From Camellia lanceoleosa (Eukaryota; Streptophyta; Magnoliopsida; Ericales; Theaceae): DNA of 64,000 nt. Positions 48,901 through 59,735 of the stretch are shown here, one piece after another. A program made the translations under genes and the position numbers. The DNA lies in the NCBI GenBank assembly GCA_025200525.1, contig CM045770.1, positions 86,638,084-86,702,083 of the forward strand, written 5' to 3'. The notes below the pieces were generated by a model. It did not search any database, was not told the origin of the DNA, and was given only the letters and a program-made list of their open reading frames with translations. Every line of letters begins with the position of its first letter. Within the stretch, counting starts at the first letter, position 1.

Positions 48901-51489
48901 ATTTATTCACCCAGAACTGTATATATATACATATTTATTTAACAGATAAAAAAAAGGAATTTTTACAGATCAATGCATATTTATTTAACAGATCAAAAAA
49001 TAATTTTTACGGAATAAAGATAAATAAATAAATTTAGAGAAAAAAAAAGAAAAGAAAAAAGGAACAGAGGTCGAAACCCCTTGATACACACACACACACA
49101 CATATACACATACACATATATATATATATGTATGCATGTATGTAACCCTATATCGACATCCCGAGAGAGAGAGAGATACCCTTTGAAAATCGGCGGTGAG
49201 GGAAGAGTGGCGGTAAGGGAGCAGCCGTCGTCGTGTGTGAGAGAGAGACAGAGGCGAAACTCTAACCAGCAGCGGTGGTGAGGGAGAAGGATCGACAGTG
49301 ACGTACGAGCAGCGGTGAGGGAGGATAGGCGCCGTCGTTGAGAGAGAGAGAGAGAGAGAGGAAGGCGAAACCCTAGAGATAGAGAGAGAGCAGAGAGAGA
49401 GGAAGGCGAAACCCTAGAGATAGAGAGAGTAGAGACAGAGGGACGGCTTTGTGTTTGTGTTTGTGTTTGTGTTGTGTGTGTGTTCTGTTCAACCAAAGCC
49501 CTAAACACACACAAACGTGTTATATATAGCCAGGGGCAAAATAGTCATTTCACGTTGGGGGGCAAGTGGGGCTCGGGGCTAGGGTCGGGCCGGGCCGGGG
49601 CTAAAATAGGTATCCTCGTCCCCGGCCCGAATATCATCGGGGATATAATTTTTAATACAATCCCCGGCCCGTCGGGGGTCTTTTTCAGGGAATAACCGCT
49701 CAATTCGGGGTCGGGGGATCGGGTCCCCGTCGGGTCGGTTTCCGATTGCCATCTCTATATATAAGTAAGTATAACAGTTGTATGATCATGCATTATCAAT
49801 CACAAAAATCAAATATATAAATCAGATGAAAATGTATCTTAGACAAAAGATCTTTAACAATCATACGATGATTATCCAAATTGAAAAAAAACTAGAATCT
49901 AAATACAAAATTAGAAGTTACTTGATTAGGGTTTTATCTCAATCCCGAAGAAGAAGATTAATCACCCATGGAGAAGGTGAAGAACGCCATGGATGTGGAG
50001 AACTCCATCCTTGGAACTTTTGGTTTCCTCCCTATTGCCTCTCGTGCTTCATTTCGATATGTGAAGAATCCCTTTTATGAAGGCTTGGTCACCCCTTTAT
50101 ACTCCCATATCTATTAGGGTTGGAATGGGCTTAAAAAGTGCATCAAAATATACTTTTCAATCACAAAGGCTCATATAACTTGCACAACATAGAAATTCAT
50201 TAAATAATAATTGATATGGACTTAACTAGTATAGTTTAGCGGACCTCAATCTATTTATTTTGCCACTTACCAGCAATTATGCAGCAAAAAATACATGTAA
50301 TGACATTTCAATGGGAAGTCTCGGACACATACCCTATATTCTTATCCAAAGTATCTGATGCGGGTGTTTTGATCTACTTTGAAGAGTCCATGTAACATAG
50401 GCATGGGTTACTAGGCCCTTTCACTGATTTGTGGCGACTATTATGTTGGTGCATGACGGCAGGACCTGCAGTAGCATATGCTGTAGTTTAGGAACTTATC
50501 AGGTAACTATCATGAATCAATGAAATTGAACGGATCATTTGAATGTTTCTATGTGTTCATGGTGAATTTTTTTTCAACCCTCTGATATCATTATTGTATA
50601 GCACCAAATTTGATTTGTGTTATCTAGTGCCAAATCCTTGTGGAGTTTTATATATCTTTTCTGATGTTCTAATAATATAAGAAAATGATAGTACTTCGGT
50701 CTAATCTAGAGATGGGACTATGAAATTCGTTTACTTGCTATAATGTGGATCTATGTAAAGGCTTTTCCTTGCAGAAGTGGTTGTAATTAGGCTCCGTTTG
50801 TTTTTAGAGATAGAATGGAGGGGATTGATAATGAGAAATTGTTAATTTATTTTTATATAAAATAATAAAACAAATATAAAAATTGAACATTAATATTTAA
50901 AAAAAAATTCCCAATATATAAAAAATAAAAAAAATAATTTTTTTTTTAATTCCCTCATTATTTTTCTAATACCATCTCTACCTCCTCACTATGAATCCCC
51001 TTTCCAAGAGTATTAGTAATACCAAGGTATTAGTAGTCCTAAGGTCATCTCTCAAAACAAACAAGGTATTAGTAATACCAAGGTATTAGTAGTCTCAATC
51101 CTCTTCCTATAACCCCAAACAAACGGGGCTTAGTTCACCCGAGCCAACTTAGTTTTTAGTTCCCTTTTCATATTAATGTGAATTATTGTGCTCAAGTTAG
51201 TGGAAGGATGTTCTTTTCCATGACAAGGATTTTCTATTGCACGAATTAGTTCTTTACTTCTACACCGTTGAATTTTTTTTTTTTTTTTTAATTTTAATTT
51301 TTAAGGGGAAAATGAGCTAGATGTGGCAGTTTTTGAAGATTGTATATAACACAATTGATAACTTGGAAATTGCAGATAGCAAAAATCACTGAAGAGGGCG
51401 TGACGATTTCTCAGCCCTATGCATTGAAGACTTTCTGGAATTTTGCTGCTTTTCAGAATCCAACTGTGGGCGCTGAAGGGTCTTGGTAG
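35766..51489 (+). CDS. PBG1: 20S proteasome subunit beta type-4 (PBG1, beta-7 position), 7 coding exons
   Basis: Structural, non-proteolytic beta subunit of the 20S proteasome in cytosol and nucleus. Exons: 35766-35771, 35859-35926, 42549-42625, 42948-43077, 43256-43415, 43514-43699, 51376-51489. All junctions are GT/AG and the phases agree, giving 741 bases and 246 aa, the family's usual length. Readable blocks: YPYVTGTSVIGIKYKDGIL, GSYGSTLRYKSVERLKSIGK, LLGASGEISDFQEIL, DNMWDDGNSLGPKEVHNYL, FGNHLARPILRDEWH, RVLLYRDRSAINKLQ and, in the last exon, AKITEEGVTISQPYALKTFW with the end NPTVGAEGSW. The first coding exon holds only Met-Asn, so an alternative start is Met15 (35895). Odd: the gene spans about 16 kb because intron 2 (35927-42548) and intron 6 (43700-51375) are filled with repeats. 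No lesion was found in any exon. Confidence 0.95.
35930..35980 (+). repeat. (CT)n(TA)n microsatellite at the intron 2 donor
   Basis: About 15 CT units followed by about 8 TA units begin a few bases after the splice donor of PBG1 exon 2. Likely polymorphic. Confidence 0.92.
36013..36089 (+). pseudogene. RING-H2-like gene fragment in PBG1 intron
   Basis: One frame reads PQIEIVERYIATESQCVVCK, continuing EPYEIG and then TAA. This matches the start of the RING domain of RING1-like E3 ubiquitin ligases (pattern ...E..CAVCKE.FE.G). The cysteines after the first C-x2-C are not found in frame. A short relic, perhaps carried in by a transposon. The minus-strand Pro-rich frame at 36117-36356 is not recognised. 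Confidence 0.5.
38620..38650 (+). repeat. (ATTG)n microsatellite
   Basis: TGATTGATTGATTGATTGAT run in the left palindrome arm; the right arm lacks the long run, so it expanded after the arms formed. Confidence 0.85.
39769..40574. mobile_element. hAT-type MITE, 806 bp, nested in the palindrome arm
   Basis: Ends CTAAGAAGCACGGACACG and, inverted, CTAAGTAGCACGGACACG (17 of 18 equal). The 8-bp duplication ATAAATAT is at 39761-39768 and 40575-40582. 8 bp points to hAT. GC-rich ends (GGACACG, GTGTCCG repeats) surround an AT-rich core with repeats of AAATTAGTATATATTTTTTAATTTT. No transposase. Removing it restores the symmetry of the surrounding palindrome. Confidence 0.9.
40170..40470. repeat. AT-rich tandem repeats in the MITE core
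   Basis: Repeats of AAATAAATAAAATTAGTATATATTTTTTAATTTT-like units of about 45-60 bases within the 806-bp MITE. Confidence 0.8.
44988..45140 (+). repeat. hAT-2 subterminal GC-rich cluster with G-quadruplex-prone run
   Basis: A tandem of GGGGC units (44988-45013) gives at least five consecutive G-runs, followed by CCCCGATCCCCG-type repeats in both orientations. The right end (49560-49745) has the same words inverted. Likely transposase-binding repeats. Confidence 0.85.
46128..48192 (-). pseudogene. hAT-2 transposase (BED finger, RICESLEEPER/DAYSLEEPER-like), broken
   Basis: Starts at 48192 with MSDVNSQAPVNSQ. An in-frame TAA at 48013-48015 precedes a BED finger (VWEHFKKQVNG, ICNYCNKHLGGNSKNGTRYLHDH). 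The catalytic-core region reads MAITTDMWTASNQKKGFMAI (first acidic position) and FINDSWTLQSRI, then an intron or frameshift near 47470-47370. Next come VTVDNCSTNDA (second Asp), RRCVHILNLIV, LDCATRWNSTY and the hAT dimerisation segment at the end (46391-46128: YPTLQAIARDVLAIPVCTVA, ESAFSTSGRLVSPHRSRL). Other stops lie near 47077 and between 46740 and 46400. Family role: cut-and-paste transposase. Inactive as it stands. Confidence 0.9.
48200..49500 (-). other. hAT-2 5' region: low-complexity repeats and leader
   Basis: Upstream of the transposase on its strand: ATCATCAA-type repeats (48320-48560), (CA)n/(TA)n microsatellites (49086-49130) and GAGAGA-rich leader-like sequence (49160-49440). No protein recognised. 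Confidence 0.55.
50790..51129. mobile_element. Tourist-like (PIF/Harbinger) MITE, 340 bp, in PBG1 intron 6
   Basis: Ends GGCTCCGTTTGTTT and, inverted, GCCCCGTTTGTTTGG; TTA on both sides (50787-50789, 51130-51132). A 3-bp TTA duplication is characteristic of PIF/Harbinger. It ends about 250 bases before the last PBG1 exon and contains a repeated AAGGTATTAGTA word. Confidence 0.8.
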
Positions 51490-51625
51490 TGCCGAAGCAC
51501 GTGGCTTGAAAATTGAAAAACATAGCAGCACCTTGAGTTGCCGAATTTAAAATTTGATTCCATCTTTATTTTCATTTAGTAAACTATATGTATGTTGTTA
51601 ACTGAGTTCATTTGAAGTTTCTCTT
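51490..51625 (+). other. PBG1 3' UTR (approximate)
   Basis: AT-rich sequence after the TAG at 51487-51489. The poly(A) site is not determined; the end is an estimate. Confidence 0.4.
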
Positions 51626-54236
51626 GTGGACTAATCTACTGTGTTCATCAAATGATCGAAAGTGATAAGCGACATTGATTATCTGAACTGAAATGAATTG
51701 CCCTTTTATGTTTTTGAAATTAGAAACAAAAACTTGTTCTGTATATTGCTTGGAAGAAATTGATTCTAAAATTTCAAAATTTTTTGAAACAAAATTCTCT
51801 CCCCCACTGGCCACCGCCGGTGACCTTTTGGCCACCTTTCTGTAACTCTCTGGCCGGCTCCAATGACTGGGTAGTCACTACCTGAGACATCTAGCCGTCT
51901 TGTGATCTCCGGAGATACTCCAACCATCACCTTCGGCAGTCACCACTGGTCATGTCCCACTATCCATCACCACATTTGACTATATAGATTACATTATATC
52001 CACCTCTAGCATCCTTGTTAACAATCCAACTTGGATAACAAAATTGGTTGATATTTATTACCTCCTTGTTTTTAGTATTCAATTCTCGATTACCTCTACT
52101 TCTATTATCATTAAAATTATATTCTATGTATTCAAGAGTAGGAACTGACAAAATTGGTTGATTTTATACGATTTTGTGTGTAGATCAAATAAATCAGATT
52201 GATTTGATATTGAGCTCATTTAGTATCCAACTAAAAAATTCACATTTAATAGATAAAAAATAAAAAAAAAACTTTTTTGTTCTTAGTTTTTCTATTTTTT
52301 TTTTTTTGTTCTAGAGTTAAATTTTTTGCTTTTCCTAATCCATTTAATGTACAAGAATTTAAAAAGTAAAAAAAAATTAAAAAAATCCAAAAAAGTTCAA
52401 TACAAAAAAAGAAGTTTTTTTTAATCTTTAGTAGTAATACTTTTTTTCAAATTTTTTTATTATTTATCTTTCGTTCGTCTAGCCAAGTAGATTCTAAAAG
52501 TCTAAACTTATTTGAAAATCTTAAAAATAATTCACTAAAATAAAAAATAAAAAAAAAATAATAAAAAAGTCAATACCAAATAGTTATATAATTTTATCAT
52601 ATTTATTTTTTTTAAATAATTTATTTATAAAATTATACTCATAGTCTAATTTGTTCTAAAATTAGCATATGTGAACCCGTGCGACAGGCTAAATAACTAA
52701 TTAAAAATAATTTTTAAATTAAATAATAATATAAATTTTATTTAAAAAGTATATAAAAATAGTTTAGAATGAATTAAATTTTAACCATTTTATTAGAATA
52801 TCTATTGCAGTTGTTATTTCATTAATTATATATTCTAAGCTCACACTAAGAAATAGATGTCATAATTTAATTGATAAAGATGGAAAAAAAAAAAAAGAAT
52901 AAATTTTAAAAAATTATATTTATGATAAAATAAAAATAAATTTCGTTTTATAATTTTTATAATTTTAGTTTTTCTATGTTGAAGTTTGTCACAAAACTTC
53001 AACTTACCTTTTAGAAATAAAACAATATATATTCTGATAAAATCGTTAAAATCGGTCAAAAGACCAACCAATTTATACAAAAATTAATTAATTAAAACTT
53101 TTAAATGGGAGCATAGGTTTACTTTATATAAGTAAAACAACTAACTTTTTTTTTTCTTTTCTTTTCTCAATATGAGATTATTTTTTTTTTAAAAAAAACA
53201 ATTGTTTGGGTGAGAAATTTATTTCGAATCAAACAATATCAGTCATTTAATATTTAATTAGTTCAATTTTTAATTTATTTTGAATCAAACAAATTTAACC
53301 AATATATTTTGATAAAATTGCTAAGATCGCGGTTAAACCAGTGAATCAGTTAAACCGAAAACGGTTCAACTTAATCGGTTAGGTAAAAAAATCAATTAAC
53401 TTATACAAAAATTAATTAATTAATTAAAACTTTTAAATGTTATTTTAATTTTAAAATTTAAACTATCTTGAAGTAAAACATGCATAACACTACAATATTA
53501 AATAGAAATATAAGATTCATTTTATATAAGTGACAACTCAGTTTTTTCTTCTTTTTCTGATGTAAGATATTGAGATAATTTTTTTCAAATACCATAATAA
53601 TTAAATTATAATAATTATATATATGAAAAATAAGTATTTCTCGAATAAAGTCCATATAAAATTGGTTATTATAATTGAAATTGAGTTTGTATAGAAATTT
53701 ATAAGTAAATAGAAAAGACATGCTGATATGAATTTTTTAGAAAAAAATAAGCTTTTCGATTTTGCTATCTAAGCAAAAGAAAAACAATCATTTTAATAAT
53801 ATATGCCTTCATTTGGCATGTCAAAAAACTTGATTTTTTGGCTATTTTACTTAGAAAGAAATAAAATAGATTAAAAAGTTAATAAGACAAAATGTCATAT
53901 TCAAGCTATAATCATTTCATTTTTTTCTCATAAAAGTAAAAAAAAAAAAAAACCTATGATAATCGAGACTTTTTAATTCCGGACTAAAATAACTAAAAAT
54001 TAAAAAATTAAAAAATTAACAAACATCCCAAATGAATATATATGTTGATATGATAGGAAGATGATGGATATGATATGTTAAATATAATAAAATTATTAAA
54101 TTATTTGACTATAATTATCAAATCAAATTAATATTTTATAAATTATTTATCAATAAATATTTTTTTTTGTTGTGTTTTTAGTTTCTCATACAATATCAAG
54201 CAATGACTAGAAGCCCTACCTCTTACGCTTCTCTTC
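51626..54236. other. AT-rich intergenic spacer, no gene
   Basis: Long A/T runs and short spurious frames. A slightly GC-richer patch at 51790-51960 (CACTGGCCACCGCCGGTGACC) looks like a repeat fragment but is not identified. 52250-54180 holds nothing recognisable. Confidence 0.65.
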
Positions 54237-54291
54237 TATAAATACTATCGTAGCACTCCCCAAACCCTAACGTCGCTCTCTCTTAGGGTTT
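54237..54291 (+). promoter_or_regulatory. EF-1-alpha core promoter: TATA box and two teloboxes
   Basis: TATAAATA at 54237-54244; AAACCCTAA at 54262-54270; and TTAGGGTTT (reverse telobox) at 54283-54291. Teloboxes close to the start are typical of plant EF-1-alpha and ribosomal protein genes and support high expression in dividing cells. Confidence 0.85.
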
Positions 54292-54328
54292 AAGCTGTGT
54301 CACTTGCTTCGGCTATCTTTCTACCTCA

Positions 54329-55869
54329 GTAGGTCAGATCTCCGATCATTTGTTCTTCTATTTTCTGTTTCGATCTTAGTTCGATTTGTAAATTGTATCT
54401 ATATGTATAGTGCTTATCTTGTTAAATTGTTTGCTTTCAAATGGAATTTGATCATTTTTGTTGCAAACGAGTTGGTTTGTTTGTTTGTTGTTCGTATCTA
54501 ATGTTCGATACTGATGGACCTTGATATTGGATCAGCTCTGATTTGCTGAATTTGTATTACATTTGTATTCGGAAAATCATCTGCTTTTCCTTTTTCTTTT
54601 TCTTTTTTTTAAAAAAAAATTTGAAAAGATTGTAAGGGAATTAAATGGATATGCAATTAATATGTTTGCGGTATCTTCTTTTTTTTTCTTGTTGAAAGTT
54701 GATTGATTCGTTACACACTCAATCATATATAGTCCAACTCCATTGCCGTTGGTAAATTTGTGGGTTAGCATTTCTTGAATTGTGAAGTTAGAGCAGCCTT
54801 ATGAGCCTACCAAAATTTTATTCTAAAATATTATTAAAAAATTCATTCCCTAGTGAATATTTTTATTTACTTCCCCCAACAAACTCCCTATTCTTTCTCT
54901 ATTCTATTAAAATAATATTTTTAATTATTTTTATAATTAAATATTTTGTTAATAACAAAATAATAAAAACAAAGGAGCACAACAACATTGCATAAGGAAG
55001 TAGCAGCAGAGGAAAAAGCGGCGGTCGTCCGGGTGATCAACCTCCTGGATGACCGGGCGGTCGACCGGTCAAGCTAATTTTGAACATTTTCCAGGACTCT
55101 CACGGGACATCCAGGGTACATCCAGGGGACATCCTTCGTGCGTATAAAATAAAAATTTATCAGATATGAAGGAGCTACAGTTTCTCTCTATTTGTAAGGA
55201 GTCACTGTAGCAATACTTATATTTAGGGGTTAGATAGGGGAACAGCTGGGGATGTGTTTTGACAGAAAAACTCCTTATTTTGAGTAAGGAGGGAATATAA
55301 GGGAAGAGATGAGGATGCTCTTAGATTGGTAGTATTCTACTTGGTGATTTATTTTATGGAAAATGCTAATAACAACCATCATTAGCCTTGATATGTGTAT
55401 AAAAATTGGGGCTGCTAATTTTGAAATCTAGAAGCTTGCTTTTTTCTGACTTTGATGCTATTATCACTTAGTTTAATTTTTTTTTTAATTTTCTACGTGT
55501 TATATTATTAACCTTTTTTCTTTCTTTCTTACGCTCATGTTTTCTTTTATTCTTTGTTTTGTTTATTTTTATCAATGATTGGGGCTTAGTTCCTTGGTCG
55601 ACTGCTTGTTTGTGTCTTTTTTCCTCTGCCGTGCATGCAAATATGTACTAGCAGGCAGCAGCCGTGTTAGCCCAAGCCCCAAGTTCAATTGTGGTTATAT
55701 GTGTAGTGATTTTGTTTTGCTGTTATCTTTTCTTTCTTTCATATTTGTGAATTTATTGTAAATAGATAAACAATATTACTGAATGTGTTTGGCCTTTTCC
55801 TTATTTTTTTTATTTTTTATTTTTGTAAAAAAATGTTTTCTTCTCAGCCTTTCCTACTAAAAAGTTCAG
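54329..55869 (+). other. EF-1-alpha 5' UTR leader intron, 1.5 kb
   Basis: Donor GTAGGT after CTACCTCA and acceptor TTCAG one base before the ATG. Plant EF-1-alpha genes regularly carry such a leader intron, which enhances expression. The donor choice is inferred; it contains a MITE. Confidence 0.75.
54791..55320. mobile_element. Tourist-like MITE, 530 bp, in the EF-1-alpha leader intron
   Basis: Ends GAGCAGCCTTATGAG and, inverted, GAGCATCCTCATCTC; TTA duplicated on both sides (54788-54790, 55321-55323). No coding; the interior includes a GC-rich patch (GACCGGGCGGTCGACCGG) around 55050. Confidence 0.8.
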
Positions 55870-55870
55870 A

Positions 55871-57338
55871 ATGGGTAAGGAGAAGGTTCACATCAACATT
55901 GTTGTCATTGGTCATGTCGACTCTGGCAAGTCGACCACCACTGGTCACCTCATCTACAAGCTTGGAGGTATTGACAAGCGTGTTATCGAGAGATTCGAGA
56001 AGGAAGCTGCTGAGATGAACAAGCGGTCATTCAAGTATGCCTGGGTGTTGGACAAGCTTAAGGCCGAGCGTGAACGTGGTATCACCATTGACATTGCTTT
56101 GTGGAAGTTTGAGACTACCAAGTACTACTGCACTGTCATTGATGCTCCTGGACATCGTGATTTCATCAAGAACATGATCACTGGAACCTCACAGGCTGAC
56201 TGCGCTGTTCTTATTATTGATTCCACTACTGGTGGCTTTGAAGCTGGTATATCAAAGGATGGTCAAACTCGTGAACATGCTTTGCTTGCTTTCACTCTTG
56301 GTGTCAAGCAAATGATCTGCTGCTGCAATAAGGTAAGCTTCTGAGCTTGATGCTATTAGATATATAGTTATGTTCTGCTTGAGCAGTTTTGGTTGCGCAA
56401 GGTTGTATTTGGGATTTACATGTTTCTTTCCTTGACTTATTTTTGTATAGATGGATGCTACCACCCCAAAATATTCCAAGGCAAGGTATGATGAAATCGT
56501 CAAGGAAGTTTCTTCTTATCTGAAGAAGGTGGGATACAACCCTGACAAGATCCCATTTGTTCCCATCTCTGGTTTTGAAGGAGACAACATGATTGAGAGA
56601 TCAACAAACCTCGACTGGTACAAGGGTCCAACCCTCCTCGATGCTCTTGACATGATCTCGGAGCCCAAGAGGCCCACAGACAAGCCACTCCGTCTCCCAC
56701 TTCAGGATGTCTACAAGATTGGTGGTATTGGAACTGTCCCAGTGGGACGTGTCGAGACTGGTGTTCTCAAGCCTGGTATGGTTGTGACCTTTGGGCCTAC
56801 TGGACTGACAACTGAAGTTAAGTCTGTGGAGATGCACCATGAAGCTCTTCTGGAGGCCCTGCCTGGTGACAACGTTGGCTTCAATGTCAAGAATGTTGCT
56901 GTGAAGGATCTGAAGCGTGGATTTGTGGCTTCAAACTCAAAGGACGATCCTGCCAAGGAGGCTGCTAACTTCACCTCTCAAGTCATCATCATGAACCACC
57001 CTGGACAAATTGGAAACGGTTATGCCCCGGTTCTTGACTGTCATACCTCCCATATTGCTGTCAAGTTTGCTGAACTGGTGACCAAGATTGACAGGCGATC
57101 CGGCAAGGAGCTTGAGAAGGAACCCAAGTTCTTGAAAAATGGCGATGCGGGTTTTGTGAAGATGATCCCCTCCAAGCCCATGGTGGTTGAGACCTTCTCT
57201 GAATACCCACCTCTTGGACGTTTTGCTGTTAGGGACATGAGGCAGACTGTGGCTGTTGGTGTTATCAAAAGTGTCGAGAAGAAGGATCCTACTGGAGCCA
57301 AGGTCACCAAGGCTGCAGCAAAGAAGGGTGCCAAGTGA
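55871..57338 (+). CDS. EF1A: elongation factor 1-alpha (eEF1A), 449 aa, two coding exons
   Basis: GTPase that delivers aminoacyl-tRNA to the ribosomal A site in the cytosol. Coding exons 55871-56332 (154 codons) and 56451-57338; the intron 56333-56450 (GTAAGC..TATAG) splits the NKMD guanine-specificity motif between Lys154 and Met155. G1 GHVDSGKS at residues 14-21, G3 DAPGH at about 91-95, NKMD 153-156. Then come the beta-barrel domains ([39 protein letters not shown], ending KAAAKKGAK). Length and sequence agree with plant eEF1A (447-449 aa). The reading frame is intact. Start chosen at the ATG immediately after the leader-intron acceptor. Confidence 0.99.
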
Positions 57339-57690
57339 ACTGTGCGGGTTTGGATTACTGTGTATGGAGTTTACCATCAAAAAAATAAAGAGGGTCAAAA
57401 AAACTCAGTATTTGTTAGGTCTGCTATCGTAGGTCGGTTGTTTGGTTTTGTATGTTATAGTGTTCTGCCTTGTTTGTTGGGTAGCCATTACCAGAACTGG
57501 GTGCTTGACAGGCGGTGGCAGATCCTATAGCATGAGTGTCTCAGTTACTTTTGGTTTGAGAATCTCAGTTATTGTTTTTATTCTTGTGTTTATAGGGTTT
57601 TGGTTTGAGATGCTTCATGTTTTCTCAAGCATCTCAAAGAGTTTTGTGCCTGTGTCTTTGCGAATCATATAAATTCATTTTCTGGTTTCT
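57339..57690 (+). other. EF-1-alpha 3' UTR (approximate)
   Basis: T-rich sequence after the TGA. The end is estimated from the loss of UTR character near the T run at 57690; no firm poly(A) site is assigned. Confidence 0.5.
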
Positions 57691-58361
57691 GCATTTTTTT
57701 TTTTTAAATTTTTTGTTGGTCTCCTTGCATTTATGTGAATGCTTTTTCGACTTTGACATTAGATGAAATTGTTTGGGTGAAGTTTTATGATATCAAGATC
57801 TGTTCGTTTTGACGTAAATTGATTTTACACACAAAAAAAAATGTTTTTGTTTTTGGTTTTAGCATTTAGTTGACACTTTAAACAAAAATATTTTATTACG
57901 TAAAAGAAAAATTTTGATTCAATAAAGTGTATATGACTAGTGAGTTCAAAAATTTATTAAAAAGTTAAATGTGTGGAAAAGGTAACGAGTGATAATCAAC
58001 TTTATAAAAATTGGTTTATGAAATTTTTAAAGGTGAGTCATTTTTGAAAAATAATGTAAAAATATTTTTAAAAAAAAAATATTTTCCTTACTTTTTGTTC
58101 TACCAAATAACAAAAAATAAGTAAAATATTTTTGACAAAAATATTTTATGTCAAAACAAACAAAGCTAAGTCAAAATCTTGATCCTCACTTTAAGGTCTC
58201 CTATTGCCCTAGAGCAAAAAGTTGCCGACCGTGTTATGGATAGCAGAGTTCATTTTCAGCTTAGGCTTGATTAGAGTGATGCATTTGATGTAGCCTCATT
58301 GAGGACTCGATCCTTGTACAATTCGATGTGCCTCCCTTTTCTCTCCTTGAATATCACAAAT
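57691..58361. other. AT-rich intergenic spacer, no gene
   Basis: Nothing recognised beyond A/T runs. Confidence 0.6.
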
Positions 58362-59735
58362 TGTGAAACCTAACAACAGTCTAACCCAGATCGATCATGA
58401 AGACCGTCACAATTTTCGGTATTCTCTTCAGTTCGCTGTTGAATTAATGTATTTTTGGCAGTATGTTTATTGGTCCACGCGAGTGACAGTCTACCGTTTC
58501 TTTTGTGATTTGTTCCTGTGCTTGAGAAAGCAAGAGAGGGAAAGGTTGCATTTGGAGGGAAAAGAGGGGGCAGAGCGGGAGCAGTTGCACTCTATCTCTC
58601 AATCCATCCGGATCCTCCTTTGGGTTACCAAGTAAATTCAAGTAGTGTAAATGACAATGAAGCAAGAGCAAGCCAACATGCACTCAAACATGAACCGTTA
58701 GTTGCTGAACTAGTTGCTAGTTGCATCTCGTGCCGAGTCACAAACGGGCAAGTAGCGGAGTGCAGATCTCTTGTGAGTCAAATTGCGAGCCAACCGACAA
58801 ACGGGCAGGCAGTGGAGTTAAGGTCAACACAGGGGCCACATAATTGCACTAGGCTGGGCAGTCAGTTCGAAAGATCAAATACCTTTGAAGGCTTATCTTT
58901 GCAGGACCACATTGGAATCTGAAACAGAGAGCTCCAAATAAATTCCATGAGGGAAAGTGCAGGGTAGGAAAGTAGCCAAGGGTCAGGAAGGGGAGCTTGT
59001 TGGCCCTGATTAGACGGCACCACCTTCCCCTGTGCTAAATTTGCAAGAGAGTTGTACCCTAATTCTAAATCCTGGTACACTGTTTACTTCTTTTTGTTCA
59101 ACTATCTGGGAGAACAAACTAAAGCGACATTTAAGTTTTTTTAATCATGCTGTTTTTCCACCAGCATTCTGAATCATAACAATCTGAAAGGGCTGATGGG
59201 GTTGCAATAGTGTCATCATAACATCGGTGCATAACATTGACAATCTCAAAATGTTCATTGCAAAATAAATTTGATATGCATATAAAAACACCTACAAGCT
59301 TAGATCTGTTTATGTGGCATCTCTCTGTTCAAACATCCGGTAGTAAAACAAAAAATAATTGAACATCGTTAAAGTATCTGCCAAAACTTCACAACAACAT
59401 CGGGATGTAGCTTTCATTGCTTTCCTGCTTTCATTGTTAATGGCTGACGGTCGTTCAGCCTCCATGACGAGAACCAAGACTGCACAGATCATCATCAATT
59501 TGAATGTGAAGTCACATACTGCTGGAACTTTTAAGGATTCAATATAAAGATATTTTATCTATCAAATGACCAATGTTATAAACCTTCTTTTTTTTTTGGC
59601 AAAGAAAATTTCTGACCGAAAAAAAAAAAAAACTCCATGGAGTGCAACTCATATTCATTCCCTAGAAAGACTTCCTTCTGATGTACAAAAAGAAACCAGA
59701 ACCAAACATAACTTCTTTATTTACCTGACAGACTA
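58362..59735. other. intergenic region with unidentified open frames
   Basis: GC-richer than its neighbours at 58490-59000, with a plus-strand open frame 58518-58922 (134 codons) and an overlapping one 58363-58635. I recognise no family, signal or splice structure. A minus-strand frame 59310-59498 begins with a hydrophobic run (MMMICAVLVLVM) but has no other support. The right part probably includes the 3' UTR of the PDIL5-1-like gene. Not called as genes. Confidence 0.4.

Larger units (their letters stand above)
44975..49757 (-). mobile_element. hAT transposon (hAT-2), 4783 bp, in PBG1 intron 6
   Basis: Ends TAGGAATGGCAACGG and, inverted, TAGAGATGGCAATCGG. The 8-bp duplication TATATAAG is at 44967-44974 and 49758-49765. 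Both subterminal regions (about 150-250 bases) are strikingly GC-rich with repeated GATCCCCG, CGGGG and CCCCGTC words. The minus-strand transposase is degenerate. It lies antisense to PBG1. Confidence 0.96.
43700..51375 (+). other. PBG1 intron 6, 7.7 kb
   Basis: Begins GTATATT after the CAG of exon 6 and ends ATTGCAG before the final exon. It carries hAT-2 and a Tourist-like MITE. 43700-44500 is plain AT-rich intron. About 44500-44974 and 49758-50150 look like two halves of one older non-coding repeat that hAT-2 entered. Confidence 0.88.

Noticed and set aside
48993..49514. 173-codon minus-strand frame rich in Ser/Leu/Arg
   Set aside because: Encoded by GA and CA microsatellites in the hAT-2 leader.
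59310..59498. Small minus-strand protein with a hydrophobic start
   Set aside because: No cleavage context, homologue, promoter or UTR support; could be chance.
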